Origin: Prochlorococcus sp. AG-347-L19
GTDB lineage: Bacteria > Cyanobacteriota > Cyanobacteriia > PCC-6307 > Cyanobiaceae
Direction of reading: 5' to 3'
NCBI GenBank assembly: GCA_003278895.1
Contig: QCCO01000011.1
Span: 1 to 34,802 of the forward strand
DNA: 34,802 bases
Positions within the stretch are counted from its first letter, which is position 1, and each line of letters begins with the position of its first letter. The position numbers and the translations under genes were made by a program. Below the pieces are notes generated by a model that saw nothing but the letters and a program-made list of their open reading frames with translations, was not told the origin of the DNA and did no database searches. Positions 17,755 to 26,528 of the stretch are shown piece after piece.

Positions 17755-18365
17755 TTTTGATTTTTAAAATGATTATGTAGAAGCATGAGATCATCTTTTT
17801 CAAAAGGTTTCTCTCTTTCAGGATGCCACATGATTCCCATCCATGGATACTTATTATGTGTTAAAGCCTCAACAGAATCATCTACTGTCCAAGCCAAGCA
17901 ATCAAGATCATCTCCAAGATTGTTTAAATTTATGTGGTAGTTATGATAACTATTTACTTCTTTTTTATTAAATAATGGTATACCTTTTAACGTATGCCTT
18001 ACTTTTACATGATTTTTTATTTTTGAAATAGAACCTCCTTGGAAAACATTAATAATCTGCATCCCTCTACAAATTCCAAAAATAGGTGTATTTTTTAAGA
18101 TAGCCCAGCTTAATAATTGAAACTCTAATTTATCTCGCAATTTCACTTCTCCAATATCGTTACCTCCACTTAATAGAATCCCATCAGGTTGGATATTTTC
18201 TAAATAATCAGCTAAAGAAAAATATTTTAAAGTAGAAGTTGAAATAGGAATTGGTATCATTCCTATTTCACAGATTAAATTACTTAATTGGATATCTAAG
18301 CACTCTCTATATTCCTGAACAGAATTAATAAAATCAATTCTTTGGCTAACAAGAATTTTTTTCAT
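17751..18365 (-). CDS. Class I glutamine amidotransferase/C26 hydrolase, candidate gamma-glutamyl-CDP-amidate hydrolase
   Basis: 204 residues. The catalytic triad of the class I amidotransferase fold is visible: Cys99 in FGICRGMQ, His181 and Glu183 in MWHPERE. An oxyanion-side LLSGGNDIG (65-72) and HNYH (141-144) match the peptidase C26 (PuuD-like) branch that cleaves gamma-glutamyl amides. No synthetase partner domain is present, so it should act as a hydrolase. In the Campylobacter phosphoramidate pathway the equivalent Cj1417 removes glutamate from gamma-glutamyl-CDP-amidate, leaving cytidine diphosphoramidate. It directly abuts the dikinase gene stop and overlaps the next start by 4 bp. 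Confidence 0.85.
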   Translation of the reverse strand: MKKILVSQRIDFINSVQEYRECLDIQLSNLICEIGMIPIPISTSTLKYFSLADYLENIQPDGILLSGGNDIGEVKLRDKLEFQLLSWAILKNTPIFGICRGMQIINVFQGGSISKIKNHVKVRHTLKGIPLFNKKEVNSYHNYHINLNNLGDDLDCLAWTVDDSVEALTHNKYPWMGIMWHPEREKPFEKDDLMLLHNHFKNQK

Positions 18366-21300
18366 TTATAAATTCTTTAAAACTTTATTTTTTGGATCCA
18401 ATAACAAAAGTTTTGAATTAACAATTTTTTTGTAAGTATTCTCTCCAACTCCTATAGCAGCAGATAAATTATATTCTGCTGATCTAATTGCCATATGAGA
18501 ATTCATACCACCATATTGGGTAATTAGACCAACAATACCCTTTAAGAAAAGCCAATCAAATCCAGGATCAGCCTGTTTGATAATTACAATTTTATTTTTT
18601 AATAAATTCGTATTAATTTCCTTTTTGTTTTTTATATTTATGCATTCTGCTGTAATTTTTTTATCTCCAATGAAATTAGGTATATCTTTTCCAACAAAAA
18701 AGGATTCTAAATCTGATTTTTTTGTTAGAAGAGGAGGCAACTCAAAATTAGATGATAATTTTTTATCTTGCTTATTTTTTTCTATTATATTTTTAAAATT
18801 ATTTACTAATAAATCTTCCTTAATAGAATTATCCCTCAATGAAAATATATCTTTTAAGGAAAGATAGCTTAATTCTTCTCTAGAAAATTGATATTCTTCA
18901 CCAATTTTTACTAATTCCTCCATTGCATCTGAAAGGCTTTTTGTAAAAACAAATTTGGAGTACTCCCTTCCCTCTATAGAATCTCTCAAAAATTTTTCTA
19001 TAAGATTATTGTTGGATATAAGGTTTAAGGACTTGATAGAATCAAAAAACTTATTTCTTTCACTTAACCATGGGCCTAAATCATAATCATTAAAAGAACT
19101 TAAATTAGAATTTTCATCATAATTATTAAAATAGTAGTCTGGACTTGCATCATATCTTTCAGAATTAATATCATAAGTTCCTGGTCTAAGATGTCCATAA
19201 AGCTTTAAGAATTTATCTAGAGAAATTTTTTTCTTATTTAAATCCTTAAAATCTTCACCTACTTTGTGGCTTATAGTTCTTATAGAGTTTAAAAATGAAT
19301 TTTTTGCCATCGCTGAAATAATTCCATTTTTCTCAGCACTATTTAATAAGTCAACTGCTATGAAAGCACATCTTGCAAGGTGCGCAAATGGAAGTGTGCC
19401 AAATAATTTACAATTATCTAACATTAATCTAGCCTTTTCTATTGGAAGTAAATTTTTATTGCCAGTTAATGAAAGTTGTCTTTGATCTAATATTTCAATT
19501 TTTTTAAGAGCTTTTTTAGGCACAGAAAAAGCATTTTTTGTAATCAACCTTAATTCTTCACTATAAATTTTAATATTTTCCTTTGAAATTTTTGCATCTA
19601 TTAATAATATTTTTTCCCATTCTCTATAATTTTCAGTAATACATGTAGGGATAATATTGAATTCTAACTTATCATGAAATTGTGGATTAGAAGATAAATT
19701 ATCCAAATAAAAATTTATTAATTTTCCGGCAAGATTTGATTCAATTTGTTTAGGGATAAATGAAGAAATACTTAACCTAACATCGACATAAGGTCGGCCT
19801 GCAAATTTTACCAATAATGGAGCTGGTCTAACATCTCTATATCCAAATTCTGATCTTTGAATAGCCCATACATCATCAGTAATTAGATATTTATATAAAC
19901 TTAATGCCAGTTCTCCCGGGGATGTACCTATTATTTCGGCTGGATTCCAGTCAGTCATAACCCCATACATAGGAATTGCATTACCAGGTATATGCGGTGG
20001 ACTGGTCTTAAGCCTATCCCAAATTGAATTAATCTTGCCAAAAAACTCAATATAATCAGAATCTTTAAATTCCTGACTTGTTTTATTTGTAATTGGCCTA
20101 ACTTGTAAAATTACAATATTTTCATTTGATGTTATTGCAAACTCTATATCTAAATAGTCATAACCCAATATTTCCTCAATTTCTTTTAAAGAACTATGAA
20201 GTTTTTTAATCCATGGAGGTCCAGCCACTAGATTATTGATATTTCTTTGAAAAATAAAAGTCTTATGATTATGACTCTTCCCACTCGTTATTAAAGTAGT
20301 ATCATGACCTTCAGAATAATTAATTACATAATAGGGTTTTGCGTTCTCAATTGTTCTTGTTACCGCGACTCCACTTGCGATAACATTTTCTAACATAGGT
20401 TGGACTAATATCTGATCATAATCACTTCCATCAACTCCAAAAGATTTAATCACCTCTTCAATAGAATCTCTCAAATTGATATTTACATCAACATTTAAGA
20501 GGCTTTTATATTTTCCTGCATTAGCAGTCTCAAATGTATCTTCATTTCTAGAACTTGACCTTACGATTAATTTAGGGAAGTTTTTAGATTTAACTTTAAA
20601 ATGATTTCTTATTTTTTTTTCAATATCATCTGCCCTTTTTTGCCACTCAATCTTATTAAAAGTTATTTGATCTTGAATTGAAGAACATTTTATATGTCTT
20701 CGCAACCTTCTTAAGGTTTCTGCTTTGGTTCCAAAAATAAAAGATGCTATATCTTTTGAAATATTTACCTCTACCCAATCACCCTTAACGTCGAAACCTT
20801 CTAATGATTTTCCAGTAGACCTTAAATATTCAACCAGACTAGATAAATTTACTTTTTCAAGAGATTTAACCAAATCAATTTTCAATTCTTTAATTTTTTT
20901 CAAAACTTTTGGTGAAAATTTCAATAATCCTATGAATTCACCATCTGCCCAATCATCAGGTATATCGGTTCCTAGTCTAAGAACATTATTAGCTTTAATA
21001 TTAACTTTCTCTATTAAATTTGTTTTTAATTTTTCTTTTGAAGAACTTTTTGATCTAAAGGTACTATCCCATGCGAAAGCAATATCTTTATCTGATTTCT
21101 TTATTTTTTTTACTAAATGGGATCTGTAGAGTATATCTCCATAGGATATTATCAGGGGTTTTGATACATCGAAATCAAAATAAAATAATGAGCCACAACT
21201 TCCCATTTTTTCCCAATTCGGATTGATTAAAAATTCCAAATCAGGAAAGTTATTTTTGATTTGATTCGCTTTATATCCAGCAACAAAAGTTAGTTGTCTA

Positions 21301-21440
21301 TAATCACACTGCAATGATTCAAGTAATAAATTAAGGACAATCTTCCCAGGAGAAGCTTCACATAAAACTGCAGGCTGTTTACCTCTATGAGGCTCACCAG
21401 CACCCAAAATTAGATAATTATATTGCTTATCAAAATCCAT
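18366..21440 (-). CDS. Nucleotidyltransferase-like/ATP-grasp/phospho-His fusion, candidate L-glutamine kinase
   Basis: 1024 residues. Residues 1-240: nucleotidyltransferase-like domain with a damaged signature (LGAGEPHRGKQPA; no catalytic lysine at the PK position). Residues about 255-455: PPDK-type ATP-grasp domain (LIVRSSSRNEDTFETANAGK at 291-310; ILQVRPIT at 444-451). Residues about 455-930: acceptor-type central domain. Residues about 930-1024: swivelling domain with the phospho-histidine H982 in GGMNSHMAIRSAE. The PEP/pyruvate TIM-barrel of PEP synthase and PPDK is absent, so those enzymes are unlikely. The layout matches ATP-dependent dikinases such as rifampin phosphotransferase and the Campylobacter glutamine kinase Cj1418, which phosphorylates the glutamine side-chain amide. 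Leading gene of the minus-strand operon. Confidence 0.8.
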   Translation of the reverse strand: MDFDKQYNYLILGAGEPHRGKQPAVLCEASPGKIVLNLLLESLQCDYRQLTFVAGYKANQIKNNFPDLEFLINPNWEKMGSCGSLFYFDFDVSKPLIISYGDILYRSHLVKKIKKSDKDIAFAWDSTFRSKSSSKEKLKTNLIEKVNIKANNVLRLGTDIPDDWADGEFIGLLKFSPKVLKKIKELKIDLVKSLEKVNLSSLVEYLRSTGKSLEGFDVKGDWVEVNISKDIASFIFGTKAETLRRLRRHIKCSSIQDQITFNKIEWQKRADDIEKKIRNHFKVKSKNFPKLIVRSSSRNEDTFETANAGKYKSLLNVDVNINLRDSIEEVIKSFGVDGSDYDQILVQPMLENVIASGVAVTRTIENAKPYYVINYSEGHDTTLITSGKSHNHKTFIFQRNINNLVAGPPWIKKLHSSLKEIEEILGYDYLDIEFAITSNENIVILQVRPITNKTSQEFKDSDYIEFFGKINSIWDRLKTSPPHIPGNAIPMYGVMTDWNPAEIIGTSPGELALSLYKYLITDDVWAIQRSEFGYRDVRPAPLLVKFAGRPYVDVRLSISSFIPKQIESNLAGKLINFYLDNLSSNPQFHDKLEFNIIPTCITENYREWEKILLIDAKISKENIKIYSEELRLITKNAFSVPKKALKKIEILDQRQLSLTGNKNLLPIEKARLMLDNCKLFGTLPFAHLARCAFIAVDLLNSAEKNGIISAMAKNSFLNSIRTISHKVGEDFKDLNKKKISLDKFLKLYGHLRPGTYDINSERYDASPDYYFNNYDENSNLSSFNDYDLGPWLSERNKFFDSIKSLNLISNNNLIEKFLRDSIEGREYSKFVFTKSLSDAMEELVKIGEEYQFSREELSYLSLKDIFSLRDNSIKEDLLVNNFKNIIEKNKQDKKLSSNFELPPLLTKKSDLESFFVGKDIPNFIGDKKITAECINIKNKKEINTNLLKNKIVIIKQADPGFDWLFLKGIVGLITQYGGMNSHMAIRSAEYNLSAAIGVGENTYKKIVNSKLLLLDPKNKVLKNL

Positions 21441-21669
21441 TTATTTAAAAATCTGATCTTTTAAAGAAAGTAAGTAACCTTTATATAATTTTGACATATT
21501 AATAAAGTTATAAATTACAAAAATTCATATTTAGTTTGACTTTTAAATATTTTTTTTAAGAATTATTTCTCAGATTATTCTTTTTAAAAGATATTTTAAA
21601 AAATCTAAAAAAAGCTAGTAATGCGTTTGTGATATATTTAATTTACAGGATTTAAACATATTTTTTGTT

Positions 21670-22434
21670 ATGGAAGTCGTGATATTTGCAGGAGGTGCGG
21701 GGACAAGACTATCTGAAGAAACAAATTTGATACCAAAGCCGATGGTTGAAATAGGGGGGATTCCTATTTTAGTTCATATAATAAACTACTATGCTAAATT
21801 TGGGCACAAGGAGTTTATTGTATGTGGAGGATATAAAGTAGATTATATAAAAAACTACTTTTCAAACTTACTAAGAAATTTAAACGATCTAGAATTAAAT
21901 TTCAAAAATAATACCGTATCTTTTTTAAATTCAAAAAAGATTGACTGGGAAATAAAAATTATTGACACTGGATTAAAAACTAATACTGGAGGAAGACTTC
22001 ATAATGTTAAAAATCTTATCAAAGGAGAGAACTTTATGCTCACATATGGAGATGGCTTATCAAATATCGATTTAATTAAACTTGAACAGTTTCATTTTAA
22101 AGGTAAAAATTTAGTAAACTTATCAGGCGTTTTCCCTCCTCCTAGATTTGGAGGATTAAAAATATCAAAGGAACAAATTATAGGCTTTACAGAAAAGCCA
22201 AAAGATGAAGTATCGCGAGTTAACGGAGGATTTATGATCTGTAATAAAAAAGTTTTTGATTACATTACATCTGAAGACTTATCATTTGAAATTGAAGTTT
22301 TACCATTGCTTGCTAAGAATAATAAATTAGGTTGTTATAAACATGATGGATTTTGGCAACCAATGGATACTCTAAGGGATAAGAAATACCTTGAGAAGAT
22401 TTGGCATAAGGGTGATGCTGCGTGGAGAATTTGA
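21670..22434 (+). CDS. rfbF: Glucose-1-phosphate cytidylyltransferase
   Basis: Makes CDP-glucose from CTP and glucose 1-phosphate, the first step to CDP-activated dideoxyhexoses. 254 residues, normal length. Signature GGAGTRLSEETNLIPKPM (8-25) with K23, the long SEETN..PKPMVEIGG segment typical of RfbF, TYGDGLSN with metal ligand D128, GVFPPPRFGGL, and the C-terminal HDGFWQPMDTLRDK block. The divergent 229-bp gap upstream separates it from the phosphoramidate-type operon. The next gene starts 13 bp before its stop. Confidence 0.96.
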   Translation: MEVVIFAGGAGTRLSEETNLIPKPMVEIGGIPILVHIINYYAKFGHKEFIVCGGYKVDYIKNYFSNLLRNLNDLELNFKNNTVSFLNSKKIDWEIKIIDTGLKTNTGGRLHNVKNLIKGENFMLTYGDGLSNIDLIKLEQFHFKGKNLVNLSGVFPPPRFGGLKISKEQIIGFTEKPKDEVSRVNGGFMICNKKVFDYITSEDLSFEIEVLPLLAKNNKLGCYKHDGFWQPMDTLRDKKYLEKIWHKGDAAWRI

Positions 22435-23480
22435 GAAATTTTTATTCAAATAAAAATGTTTTAGTAACTGGTGGGCATGGATTTAAAGGAACATGGCTTT
22501 GTTTAGCTCTAAATTATTATGGATCTAACGTTCTAAGTTATGGTCTTATAAATTCTTCTAGTTTAGATTTTCATAATGCTTTAAGAAGAAAAAACAAAGA
22601 GATAATTTTTGTAGAAGGAAATATACTTGACAAAAATAAATTAAATAAATCAATAAACGAATTTAAGCCTGATATTGTTTTTCACTTGGCTGCTGATCCC
22701 CTCGTATCATCAGGTTATGAAAGACCTTATTCAATGTTTGAAACTAATATTATGGGAACCGTTTCAATATTAGAAGCTTGCATACAAAATAATACTATTG
22801 GCGCATTAGTAAATGTTACTACCGATAAAGTTTATAAGAATGATCAAAACACAAACCCAGCATTTTCAGAAGATCAGGAATTAGGAGGAGATGATCCCTA
22901 TAGTGCTTCTAAAGCATGTAGCGAAATTATTACTAATGCATACAGAGAAAGCTTCAAAAATAAAAATGATATTGGTATTGCAACAGCTAGGGCAGGTAAC
23001 GTAATCGGTATAGGTGACTTTTCAAAAAATAGATTATTTCCAGATATCATTAGGTCTGAAATAGAGAACAAAGAATTATCTATTAGGAATCCAAAATCTG
23101 TTAGACCATGGCAAGATGTCATAGACCCAATTAATGGATATTTAAAATTAGGATATTATTTATATCTAAATCCAGATAAATATGCTGGAGCTTATAATTT
23201 TGGACCTAGCCCTTCTCAAATAATTTCAGTTGAAGAACTTATTAAAAATCTAATCAATGCAAAATTAATTAATATTCCAGTAAAGTATGTTGAAAACTAT
23301 ATTAAAGAGAAAAATTTTTTATCTCTTTCATCTAAAAAAGCAATAAAATATTTAAATTGGTCTAATAATTCAAACCTTATAGAAGACTTAAAAAATATAA
23401 AGAGAGGTTATGAATTATTAATAAAAAATCATAATGTAATAGATTATTGCCAAGATCTTTTAATACAAAAAATTAATTAA
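22422..23480 (+). CDS. rfbG: CDP-glucose 4,6-dehydratase
   Basis: Extended SDR enzyme converting CDP-glucose to CDP-4-keto-6-deoxyglucose with bound NAD. 352 residues. NAD motif GGHGFKGTW (17-25), TTDKVYKN (133-140) and the catalytic Y160-x3-K164 in DPYSASKACSE. The GFKG and TDKVY forms are typical of RfbG rather than dTDP-glucose dehydratase. The start is GTG 22422 inside the rfbF end (13-bp overlap); an in-frame TTG at 22431 is an alternative. The overlap indicates coupling with rfbF. Confidence 0.95.
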   Translation: MENLRNFYSNKNVLVTGGHGFKGTWLCLALNYYGSNVLSYGLINSSSLDFHNALRRKNKEIIFVEGNILDKNKLNKSINEFKPDIVFHLAADPLVSSGYERPYSMFETNIMGTVSILEACIQNNTIGALVNVTTDKVYKNDQNTNPAFSEDQELGGDDPYSASKACSEIITNAYRESFKNKNDIGIATARAGNVIGIGDFSKNRLFPDIIRSEIENKELSIRNPKSVRPWQDVIDPINGYLKLGYYLYLNPDKYAGAYNFGPSPSQIISVEELIKNLINAKLINIPVKYVENYIKEKNFLSLSSKKAIKYLNWSNNSNLIEDLKNIKRGYELLIKNHNVIDYCQDLLIQKIN

Positions 23481-23598
23481 CATTGTTCGAGACAAAAAAA
23501 AACGATAATTATTTATATATCAAAAATTTTCCTATTAATTATTTACATTGCATAAATAAATTTAATAAATATAATTAATACTAAAGTTTTTAGAATTT

Positions 23599-24429
23599 TT
23601 GGATCTTATCATTGGCATTCCATCTTATAATAGACCTAAAAAATTAAGAAAATTAATAAAAAAACTACAAGAGATTATTATCGATAATACTGAAATACTA
23701 GTAATTGAAAACCATTCAAAAAATATGCTTAAAGAAAAGGGCATTAAACAAAAAAACACAAAATATATAAAGAAAAAAAGCAACCAAGGATTTGACAATT
23801 CAGTTATAGAATTATTAACTTATGCAAAAAGAAACAAAAAAAAAATTTGGTTTATTTGTGATGATGATGAATTATATCCTAAAAATATTTTACCAATAAT
23901 TGAAAAAATAAAAAAAAGTACTGGCATAGTAGATTACGTGGACTGGGTTAGAACTAATAACAAATATGGAATTAAAAATAAATTTGATGCATATATTAGG
24001 ATGAGTTTTCTGCCATCCATTGTAGTAAATCCTGAAAAATTAAAATTAAAAAATATTAAACAATTAATTAGCTGCAACTACATTCAAATAGCAATTATCA
24101 ATTCATTAATTGATGATGTTAATGATATAAATTTAATAAACATACAAGCAGGGCAACAAAAAAGAAATACAAATACAAGGTTTCCTATTATCGATACTTT
24201 TATCGATGGTTATCGAGAATGCCTAAAATATGAACAAGTTTTAGATGATAAAATATTAGAATTATTAATTTTCGAAAGAGTATACGCTTCCATAAATTAT
24301 ATAAAATATGAAAATTTCAGTTTAAATGTAATTAAAAAATATTTATTTTTTTGTTTAAGTCAAAAGAATATAAAATTTTTTCTAAAACTAAAATTTTTAA
24401 TTAAATTAATTTTTTTTAAATGGATTTAA
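23599..24429 (+). CDS. Family 2-like glycosyltransferase, candidate dideoxyhexosyltransferase
   Basis: 276 residues from TTG 23599; no ATG precedes the first strand. The N-terminal LIIGIPSYNRPKKLRKLIKKL is the GT2 nucleotide-binding start and ICDDDELYP (D88-D90) the metal-binding motif. The short length and DDDE form recall abequosyltransferase-type proteins. Lying inside the CDP-dideoxyhexose operon, it is a reasonable candidate for the enzyme that uses the CDP-sugar made there (inference). Overlaps the next gene by 10 bp. Strongly lysine- and isoleucine-rich. Confidence 0.8.
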   Translation: MDLIIGIPSYNRPKKLRKLIKKLQEIIIDNTEILVIENHSKNMLKEKGIKQKNTKYIKKKSNQGFDNSVIELLTYAKRNKKKIWFICDDDELYPKNILPIIEKIKKSTGIVDYVDWVRTNNKYGIKNKFDAYIRMSFLPSIVVNPEKLKLKNIKQLISCNYIQIAIINSLIDDVNDINLINIQAGQQKRNTNTRFPIIDTFIDGYRECLKYEQVLDDKILELLIFERVYASINYIKYENFSLNVIKKYLFFCLSQKNIKFFLKLKFLIKLIFFKWI

Positions 24430-25238
24430 TAGTTGGGGCTAATGGTTTCCTAGGGAAAAACATTAATCAAAAATTTAATAATTGCTTAAATCTTAAGAGG
24501 GATGGGGTATACAAAAAAAATATAAAAACTTATTCCGATTTATTAGATTGTATTAACAAGGAGCAGATCGATACAATTTTTAATTGCGCTGTTTCTTATA
24601 ATGAAAATAGTTTAGAAGAGTTGGAGACAATTAACTTTCAGCTTCCAAAACAGATTATTGAAAAGACAAAAAATAATAATATAAAAGTTATTTTATTTGG
24701 TTCGTTCTTTGAAAAAGAAAAAAAAAGTTATATGTTTAATTATGTCTCAAGTAAAAGAAAATTATCAAATTATTTGAAAAATTTAGATAATAAGAATATA
24801 TATCACTTAACTCTCGAACATATATATGGAAAATATGATCGCTCAAATAAATTTATCCCTTCAGTAGTAAGCAATATTAAGGAAAGAAAGAAAATTTTAT
24901 TAAATTCACCAAATAATATAAGAGATTTCACACCGGTTGATCACGTAGTTAATTTTTGTAAAATAATAAAAGACAGTGGTTATAAAAATAATTTTATTAA
25001 TGTTGGATGCGGAATGCCCCAAACTACTTTGAACTTTATAAACAAATTAATTGATTATTACGCAACTAAAAAAGGTTATTCAGTTAATGAAATTAAAAGT
25101 CTTATTGAAATAAAAAAATCAAATATTAATTCTATTAAAAAATCTTTCTGTTCTTTTCCAAATTTAATTGATAGTTTTACAAAAGATTATTTTTATAGAT
25201 TAGAGGATAAAGCAATTAAAGATATTTTCGATGATTAA
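24420..25238 (+). CDS. SDR-family sugar reductase/epimerase, CDP-abequose-synthase (RfbJ)-like
   Basis: 272 residues. NAD(P) motif GANGFLG (6-12), catalytic Y108-x3-K112 (NYVSSKRKL), then TLEHIYGKYDRSNKFIPSVV (131-150) and IRDFTPVDHVV (167-177). The L-E-H-x-YG form followed by NKFIP and IRDF is what I recall from RfbJ, which reduces CDP-4-keto-3,6-dideoxyglucose. Placed between rfbFG and the 3-dehydratase gene, it fits as the last step of CDP-3,6-dideoxyhexose synthesis. The stereochemistry of the product is not readable. Starts 10 bp before the GT2 stop and overlaps the flippase gene by 8 bp. Confidence 0.78.
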   Translation: MDLIVGANGFLGKNINQKFNNCLNLKRDGVYKKNIKTYSDLLDCINKEQIDTIFNCAVSYNENSLEELETINFQLPKQIIEKTKNNNIKVILFGSFFEKEKKSYMFNYVSSKRKLSNYLKNLDNKNIYHLTLEHIYGKYDRSNKFIPSVVSNIKERKKILLNSPNNIRDFTPVDHVVNFCKIIKDSGYKNNFINVGCGMPQTTLNFINKLIDYYATKKGYSVNEIKSLIEIKKSNINSIKKSFCSFPNLIDSFTKDYFYRLEDKAIKDIFDD

Positions 25239-26406
25239 AAACTTTTTTTGGGCCTTAATTAATAGCGGTTCCGGAGCCCTTGTTTCAATAATACCTATTT
25301 CTATTATAAGTAGATATATTGATCCAAAGTCTTTTATTGAATTAAGTACTATTTTTATCTTGTCTTCATTGGGTAATGTAATTATTGATTACGGTCAATC
25401 ACAAAGATGTTACTTAAGAAAAAATATTAGAGAGAGAGTATTTCGAATTATTGAAAGTTATATGTTTTTTAGAGCAATATTATTTATTTTGATAATTGCT
25501 ATTTTTGCTTTAATTAATAATTATTTTTTAAATTATAGTATTGTGATAATGCTGCTTATATTTAGCAGTAGTCTTGTAGCTTTTGTTAATTTCAAACCAA
25601 ACTATATATTTAATAAACTTAAACTCTTCAAACTTAAAGCTAAATATAGTTTAATTAGTTCCTTATCAGCTTCGACAATTGCATGTGTAACCACAATAAA
25701 AGTAAATCCTAATCTTGGATATGTATTGTTTATGTTACTTAATCCATTATTTGTTGGAATTTGTATGAGATATTATCTAAAACTTCGATTACCAAAACTT
25801 AAAATCAATGCAAGTATATCTTTTAATCAACTTTTAAAAATAGAATTTATTTATCAATTGTTAGAAAATATTGATGATCTAATCAAAAGATTTCTATTCC
25901 AAAATTTAAATAATTTAGATCAATCAGCTATCTATTTAAGGAATGAAAGTTTTTTATATTCTCCATTTAAATTAATAAATAAATCTTTAGAGAGAGTAAT
26001 ACTAGCTAATTGGGGGCCGTCAACTAATATTAAAAAAGCAAAATTTTTAATTTTTTGCATTTTTATAATTATAGTTAGTATCTTAGTAGGTTTATTTTGC
26101 ACAATTTTTGGCAATTCACTCTCTGAGTTGTTCCTAGGTAATCAATGGGCTATGCAACCATTCTTTTTTGGAATTGCCTCATTTTTCATTTCAATGAAAA
26201 TCATAGGTATTAATTTAGGAAATTTAGTTAAAGTCAAAACAAAAAATTTTAACTTTATATTCCTAACTTCATCCTCAGCATGTTTTTTACCTTTGTTAAT
26301 AGCTCAATTATTAATTGAACCAAATATCTCTGATATTATTCTAATCTACTGCATTTCAACTTTTTTAAAAAATATAGCTCTAGTTATTTATCTCATCAAA
26401 CAATGA
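25231..26406 (+). CDS. Wzx-type polysaccharide flippase (MOP superfamily)
   Basis: 391 residues with about ten to twelve hydrophobic segments. The N-terminus SGSGALVSIIPISIISRYIDPKSF is typical of Wzx/oligosaccharide translocases. No soluble domain. It would move undecaprenyl-diphosphate-linked repeats across the plasma membrane. Overlaps the RfbJ-like gene by 8 bp, so it belongs to the same operon, and is the only flippase seen in the window. Confidence 0.85.
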   Translation: MIKNFFWALINSGSGALVSIIPISIISRYIDPKSFIELSTIFILSSLGNVIIDYGQSQRCYLRKNIRERVFRIIESYMFFRAILFILIIAIFALINNYFLNYSIVIMLLIFSSSLVAFVNFKPNYIFNKLKLFKLKAKYSLISSLSASTIACVTTIKVNPNLGYVLFMLLNPLFVGICMRYYLKLRLPKLKINASISFNQLLKIEFIYQLLENIDDLIKRFLFQNLNNLDQSAIYLRNESFLYSPFKLINKSLERVILANWGPSTNIKKAKFLIFCIFIIIVSILVGLFCTIFGNSLSELFLGNQWAMQPFFFGIASFFISMKIIGINLGNLVKVKTKNFNFIFLTSSSACFLPLLIAQLLIEPNISDIILIYCISTFLKNIALVIYLIKQ

Positions 26407-26528
26407 TATCCAAAAAAACTATTTTATTAAAAATAAGTTTTATTTTTTCACTTTAATTAAATGATCCATAATTTAAGATAAAATATTTCTATGATATTTA
26501 TTATTATTAAGAAAGAAAATTAAAAGGC

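Noticed and set aside
20725-21129. 134-codon open frame on the plus strand
   Set aside because: Lies wholly antisense to the well-supported dikinase gene and shows no recognisable motif.
18366-21440. PEP synthase or pyruvate phosphate dikinase
   Set aside because: ATP-grasp and phospho-His domains are present, but the protein ends about 40 residues after the histidine and has no PEP/pyruvate TIM-barrel domain; gene context does not fit central metabolism.
15130-21440. Phosphonate biosynthesis cluster
   Set aside because: No PEP mutase or phosphonopyruvate decarboxylase motifs in the window; the hydrolase of gamma-glutamyl type next to the dikinase points to phosphoramidate instead.
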